DNA from: Actinosynnema sp. ALI-1.44
GTDB lineage: Bacteria; Actinomycetota; Actinomycetes; Mycobacteriales; Pseudonocardiaceae
Direction of reading: 5' to 3'
Assembly: GCF_001984155.1 (NCBI RefSeq)
Contig: NZ_MTQO01000038.1
Coordinates: 124,001-188,000, forward strand
DNA length: 64,000 nucleotides
In this document: in pieces, positions 60,378 through 64,000 of the stretch
Numbering within the stretch: the stretch's first letter is position 1
Layout of the letters: the number at the start of each line of letters is the position of its first letter
Notes under the pieces: model-generated
The model's database searches: none
What the model was told of the DNA's origin: nothing
What the model saw: only the letters and a program-made list of their open reading frames with translations
Position numbers and translations under genes: made by a program

Positions 60378-63300
60378 CCTGGTTGGCCATCGCCTCTTCG
60401 GACGAGGGGTACTCGATGTCCTTGAGCGAGCCGACCAGCCATCCATTGTGGTAGTCGTCGGCTTCGACGTGTGAGCCGACGACTGAGCGGATGAAGAAGT
60501 CGTCGATCGCTTCCTCGAGGTCAGCCGGTTGGAGGATGTGCGCGGTGTCCGCCCAAAGATCGACCGTGTCGGTGGTCCTCGTCTGGAGTTCGACGTTGCT
60601 GAAATCGAAGTCGAGACGGGATCCGGACAGTTCGACTTCCACTCCGGCGGGCAGTTCGTCGATGACGTAGTGAGCGTGGTTGTCCAGTCCGGTGCAGCCG
60701 GTCAGGTCCACGTCTTCGATGAACTGCAGCCCGCTGAGCCCGGTGACGTCCGTCAACGAAGTGCTACCGGCGAGATTGATACTGCGCAGTTGGACCAGTT
60801 CGTTCAGCCCGTCGAGGCTGACGATGTCGTCGCTGCCGGTGATCCGGAGGAACTCGATGGCGGGGCAGCCCGCCAGTGCGGTGAAATTCTCGTTCGTCCA
60901 TTCGGAAAGCGTCAGCGTGCGCAGCTCGGGCAGTTCCAGCTGAACATCTGTCAGCTCCAACTGACCGCGCAGTTCGAGCAGTCGCAGGTTCTTCAGCCGG
61001 CTCAACGCATTGAGGTTGACCAGTCTCATCTCATAGGCGTTGAGTTGCAACTCGGTCAAGTTCGGGAATGCCAGGAAGATGCGACAGTCCAGTTCGTCGA
61101 ACTGGTCGGAACCGATCCTGAGTGCGAGCGCCGTCAGCGTCGGTTGCGCCTCGAACTGCGGGAGCCCTTCCTCCAGAACGACGCCTACGCTGATGCCTGT
61201 GATTCCCTCGACCTCCGCCAACGAGGCGAGGCCCTGCTCCGTCAAAGTCAGGTCGAGCTCGGCGTAGTGCAGTCGAGCGTTGCCGAAGTGCACTGTCTCG
61301 TTCGGCGCCCATGTGAAGTCGTCCAGGGCAAGCCGGACGAGGTAGTCGGGCGGCAGGAGCCGCGTGAACGGAACTCGGGTGGTGTCGTACAACGTCACCG
61401 CCACCTGAGTCCCGAGTGGACGGAGGACTCGTTGCGCGTACTCGCCCGGTTGGAAGTGTGACCACGTCTCTGCCAGCACCTGGACCAGGCGTTTGCGCAG
61501 TCCGTCAGGGAGTTCCTCAAGGACTCTGAGCGCTTCCGGTGATCCGATCCGGCCCAGTGTCCTGACCGAACGCTCCATTCCGACCACCTTGGTGGCGGCG
61601 TTCGATTCGCTCAGGAATCGTTCGAGGAGCACGACCGACAGGTCACCGCCGGTAGTGAGGAGCAACACGTCGTCGCTGTTGGCTGGGGGAACGAGTGTGG
61701 CGTAGTACTGCTGGAGCCTGCTGACGGTCTCCGGCTCCACCCTCAGACACGTGTCGACGCAGTTGGCCGCCAGTGCGTACAGCGCGTTGTCCGACCGCTT
61801 CGACTTGTCGATCAACTTGTTGATCAGCTCTTCGGCTTCCTTCGGCCGGGCCAGCCCGGCAGCCAGCACGATCACTTCGTTGAACGCCGGATCGCCTGCC
61901 TTGTCGAGCAACGCACCGATGTCGCCTTGGTCGTTCATCCAGCGAGCGGCGAGGTACTCCTCGAACGTCCGGTGGGCGAAATCCAACACGTCGGTGGCTG
62001 GTTCGCGCAGGACCGACCGCTCGATGAGATCTCGTAGCGCGTCTTCGGCTGAGATGGACAGCCGTAGCGCGCGGAGCGTTCGTTCGATGTGCCGGAGGGC
62101 CTTGTCCTTCGGGATTTCGGACTCGCCGTTGCGGATCAACCATTGGGCCAGGCTCTCCAGCAACGCCATTCGCTCGGTCGAGTCGAGGGGCGACGCGGTG
62201 ATCCGGCGTTCGGAGTCCCGTCGCCCGGTGAGCATGTCCAGGGCTGCCTTGTACAGTTCGACTCGACGCCTTGGCAGGCTGCCCACACCCTTGCGGGCGT
62301 AAGCCAGCGCGCACAACACGGCGCACAGCAACGGCGTCCTGGCCAGATCGAGCAATGCGGGAGTGGTCAGGATGTGCTTGCCCAGCAGGGCGCCTTTGGC
62401 CCGATGATCATCCAGCTCCTCTGCGGGCAGGTTCCGCCCTGTTGACTCGTGCCAGTGCCGGACGAATGCCGTGATCTGGGGTGGGCCCATCGGCAAGAGG
62501 CTTGCCGCGTCGAACGCGGCGAGTTTGAAGCTGTTGTCCCGTAACGCCGCGGGGCGGCTGGTGATGACGTAGGTGTTGTCCGGACAGGCGGCCATCAGGT
62601 CGTCGAGCCATGCCTGAACGGCGGGGCGCCGTGTGGCGGGCAGTTCGTCCAACCCGTCGATCAGCACGATTGCCTCACCGCTGACCAGGATGTTCGAGCA
62701 CCAGTGCGCCGGCTTGCGGCTGGCCAGCGTGGTGGCGACCTCGGTCGCGAAGTCGTCGGCGTCAGGCAGCGGTTCGTGCACGTACCGGCGCAGTCGCACC
62801 AGCAACGGGACTTTGTTGGCCCAGTGGGTCAGCTGCGGGGGCAGTTGGTCGCGGGCGAGCGTCACCGCGATCCATTGCAGGAGCGTGGTTTTGCCTGATC
62901 CTGCTTCGCCGACGAGTAGCAGCCGTTGGGAAGTGGCCAGCACGTTGGCCACGTCGTGATCCGAACCTGCCGCCAGTGACACATACGCTGTGGTCAAGGA
63001 GTACCGTTCGACCGCCCTGACCAGGTCGATGCCGAGGATCTGCAACGTGTCCAGCTGGTGGCCCACCGCGCGCAGGTAGTCCGTCCGATAGGTCGACTCG
63101 GCCACGCCCTCGCCGGTCCTCGTGACTCGGTTCGGCATGCTCACGAGCGCTTGTTCGAGGCGTTTGCGCAGCTCGGCCGCCCGGTCGTGCAACCCCGTCG
63201 CCATGTCCGGCTTCAGTTCGGGCAGGGCCAGGTAGGCTTCGACCAGCAACGCGGAGACGTCGGAAACGAACTGGTCAAGCGATCCTTCCGGCGACAGTCG

Positions 63301-64000
63301 GCTGCTGACCGTGCCGATGTCGACCTTGTGCGGCGGATCGCGGGTGAACTCCAGCAGACCGGTGACGGCGGCCTGGCAGGCGGTGGCGTTCGGCGCCAAC
63401 GGCTGCAGTCGCTCGACAAGGAGGTCCTGCAGTTCGTCCAGAAGCCGCTGGGTTCTGCGGCGGCTGAGTCTGTCCGTGATGTTGCTGGTCGGGTCGTCGG
63501 GCCAGCCCCGCAGGCGCAGCCAGGCGGCCAGCATGTGTTCGCCGACAGTGTCGATCGACGCTGGCTCCGCCGTGTGCATGAGGTCCAGCAGGCGCAACGT
63601 GAAGTGAGCGGCGTTGCGGGCGGCCGTGTCCTGCCAGCCGTCCGCATCCGATTGCGACTTGCCGACTCGCATGTCACTGATGCCGCGGACCACTCCGGTT
63701 GCGACATCGGAACGCGCGTATCCGGCCTTCAGAAACCCGAGGCCTTCTGTCTCGACGGCGACGACCTGGCTGTAGTGGTCCTTGATCAGCTTGGCTGTTG
63801 CCGCTTCGTCGTCGGCGCTGATCTTCCCACCGGCCGCGATCGGCTCGATGACGACCGAGTAGTCGATCTCGTCCCGCAACTCGTGCCGGAGTTGTCGAGC
63901 GGCTGCGACCAGCTTGAACGACGAAACGGCGACCTGCCCACGGGGCAGGAACACGCCGCCGGTTTCCTTGCCGTAGTCGTATCCGTGGACTTCGTTGCCG
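60358..64000 (-). CDS. nucleoside phosphorylase-NACHT-LRR protein, N-terminus outside the window (NLR-like immunity candidate)
   Basis: At least 1213 residues; the frame is open at the window edge. Counting from the GTG at 63954: residues 1-125 end a nucleoside phosphorylase (PNP/MTAN) domain (VAVETEGLGFLKAGYA, VVRGISDMRVGKSQSDADG), followed by about 200 helical residues, a NACHT NTPase with Walker A GEAGSGKTT (349-357), Walker B VLIDGLDELP (430-439) and VITSRPAAL, a long helical region, and from about 960 leucine-rich repeats (FPNLTELQLNAYEMRLVNLN, LSRLKNLRLLELRGQLELTD, GLSGLQFIEDVDLTG). This is the layout of NLR-type receptors, with an enzyme in the effector position. The upstream residues GNEVHGYDYGKETGG show that the true start lies further out. 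Confidence 0.9.
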   Translation of the reverse strand, partial: GNEVHGYDYGKETGGVFLPRGQVAVSSFKLVAAARQLRHELRDEIDYSVVIEPIAAGGKISADDEAATAKLIKDHYSQVVAVETEGLGFLKAGYARSDVATGVVRGISDMRVGKSQSDADGWQDTAARNAAHFTLRLLDLMHTAEPASIDTVGEHMLAAWLRLRGWPDDPTSNITDRLSRRRTQRLLDELQDLLVERLQPLAPNATACQAAVTGLLEFTRDPPHKVDIGTVSSRLSPEGSLDQFVSDVSALLVEAYLALPELKPDMATGLHDRAAELRKRLEQALVSMPNRVTRTGEGVAESTYRTDYLRAVGHQLDTLQILGIDLVRAVERYSLTTAYVSLAAGSDHDVANVLATSQRLLLVGEAGSGKTTLLQWIAVTLARDQLPPQLTHWANKVPLLVRLRRYVHEPLPDADDFATEVATTLASRKPAHWCSNILVSGEAIVLIDGLDELPATRRPAVQAWLDDLMAACPDNTYVITSRPAALRDNSFKLAAFDAASLLPMGPPQITAFVRHWHESTGRNLPAEELDDHRAKGALLGKHILTTPALLDLARTPLLCAVLCALAYARKGVGSLPRRRVELYKAALDMLTGRRDSERRITASPLDSTERMALLESLAQWLIRNGESEIPKDKALRHIERTLRALRLSISAEDALRDLIERSVLREPATDVLDFAHRTFEEYLAARWMNDQGDIGALLDKAGDPAFNEVIVLAAGLARPKEAEELINKLIDKSKRSDNALYALAANCVDTCLRVEPETVSRLQQYYATLVPPANSDDVLLLTTGGDLSVVLLERFLSESNAATKVVGMERSVRTLGRIGSPEALRVLEELPDGLRKRLVQVLAETWSHFQPGEYAQRVLRPLGTQVAVTLYDTTRVPFTRLLPPDYLVRLALDDFTWAPNETVHFGNARLHYAELDLTLTEQGLASLAEVEGITGISVGVVLEEGLPQFEAQPTLTALALRIGSDQFDELDCRIFLAFPNLTELQLNAYEMRLVNLNALSRLKNLRLLELRGQLELTDVQLELPELRTLTLSEWTNENFTALAGCPAIEFLRITGSDDIVSLDGLNELVQLRSINLAGSTSLTDVTGLSGLQFIEDVDLTGCTGLDNHAHYVIDELPAGVEVELSGSRLDFDFSNVELQTRTTDTVDLWADTAHILQPADLEEAIDDFFIRSVVGSHVEADDYHNGWLVGSLKDIEYPSSEEAMANQVTPEQG

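Noticed and set aside
1-64000. tRNA, rRNA, integrase, transposase or attachment sites
   Set aside because: None seen; intergenic gaps are too small for rRNA and no tRNA fold or mobile-element gene was recognised by eye.

Overview
The window is high-GC DNA with dense genes, frequent GTG/TTG starts and several leaderless-looking promoters, so it comes from a filamentous actinobacterium. A stand-alone EspG-like protein, a YbaB/WXG100/TNT type VII toxin block, GtrA, DUF1707 and TIGR03089 proteins, and an acyl-CoA carboxylase split into alpha, beta and epsilon subunits point to Pseudonocardiales (Lentzea/Saccharothrix/Kibdelosporangium-like). That placement is inferred from gene content only.

Layout. 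1-1153: a partial LLM flavin/F420 oxidoreductase and a SixA-like phosphatase. 1173-4144: a cell-surface island with two paralogous secreted, membrane-tailed proteins, a lipoprotein class F sortase and a secreted protein; the first three genes share one ECF-type promoter pattern. 4170-8426: glycerol use (glpK, glpF, glpD). 8419-14803: EspG, a GNAT, a three-gene ABC transporter and two DUF1707 membrane proteins. 14822-20827: acyl-CoA carboxylase alpha, a dicarboxylate/amino-acid symporter with a 22-residue leader peptide in front, Maf, and a drug-type MFS pump. 20960-28134: a regulator with two tandem NB-ARC domains, two hydrolases (one behind a perfect palindromic operator), and an AraC/NmrA divergent pair. 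28139-31565: accE, accD (propionyl type), birA and a PH-domain protein.

31567-42402: HMG-CoA lyase, a GNAT, a type VII toxin module (YbaB-like, WXG100-like, proline-rich protein with a C-terminal TNT NAD glycohydrolase domain, and a putative immunity gene), hisN, a two-component system, and a 1039-residue secreted protein with a pore-former-like layout. 42399-49624: two GtrA paralogues, an ECF sigma factor fused to a zinc finger, membrane segment and extracellular domains, an unknown protein, and two GT87-like membrane glycosyltransferases. 49632-60377: purK, purE, a small secreted protein, two tandem 21- and 25-residue hydrophobic peptides, acyl-CoA dehydrogenase, the remnant of an acyl-CoA ligase, a META lipoprotein, TIGR03089, two LCP ligases, rfbB and rfbD (dTDP-rhamnose). 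60358-64000: a partial but very large nucleoside phosphorylase-NACHT-LRR protein, the best candidate for an NLR-like antiphage system.

How the parts fit. Much of the window serves the cell envelope: sortase substrates, LCP ligases, rhamnose synthesis, GtrA and GT87 enzymes, type VII effectors. A second theme is biotin-dependent acyl-CoA carboxylation, with birA divergent from accD-accE. Convergent genes in this window mostly either overlap at their ends or are separated by long perfect hairpins; two of those hairpins are copies of the same element.
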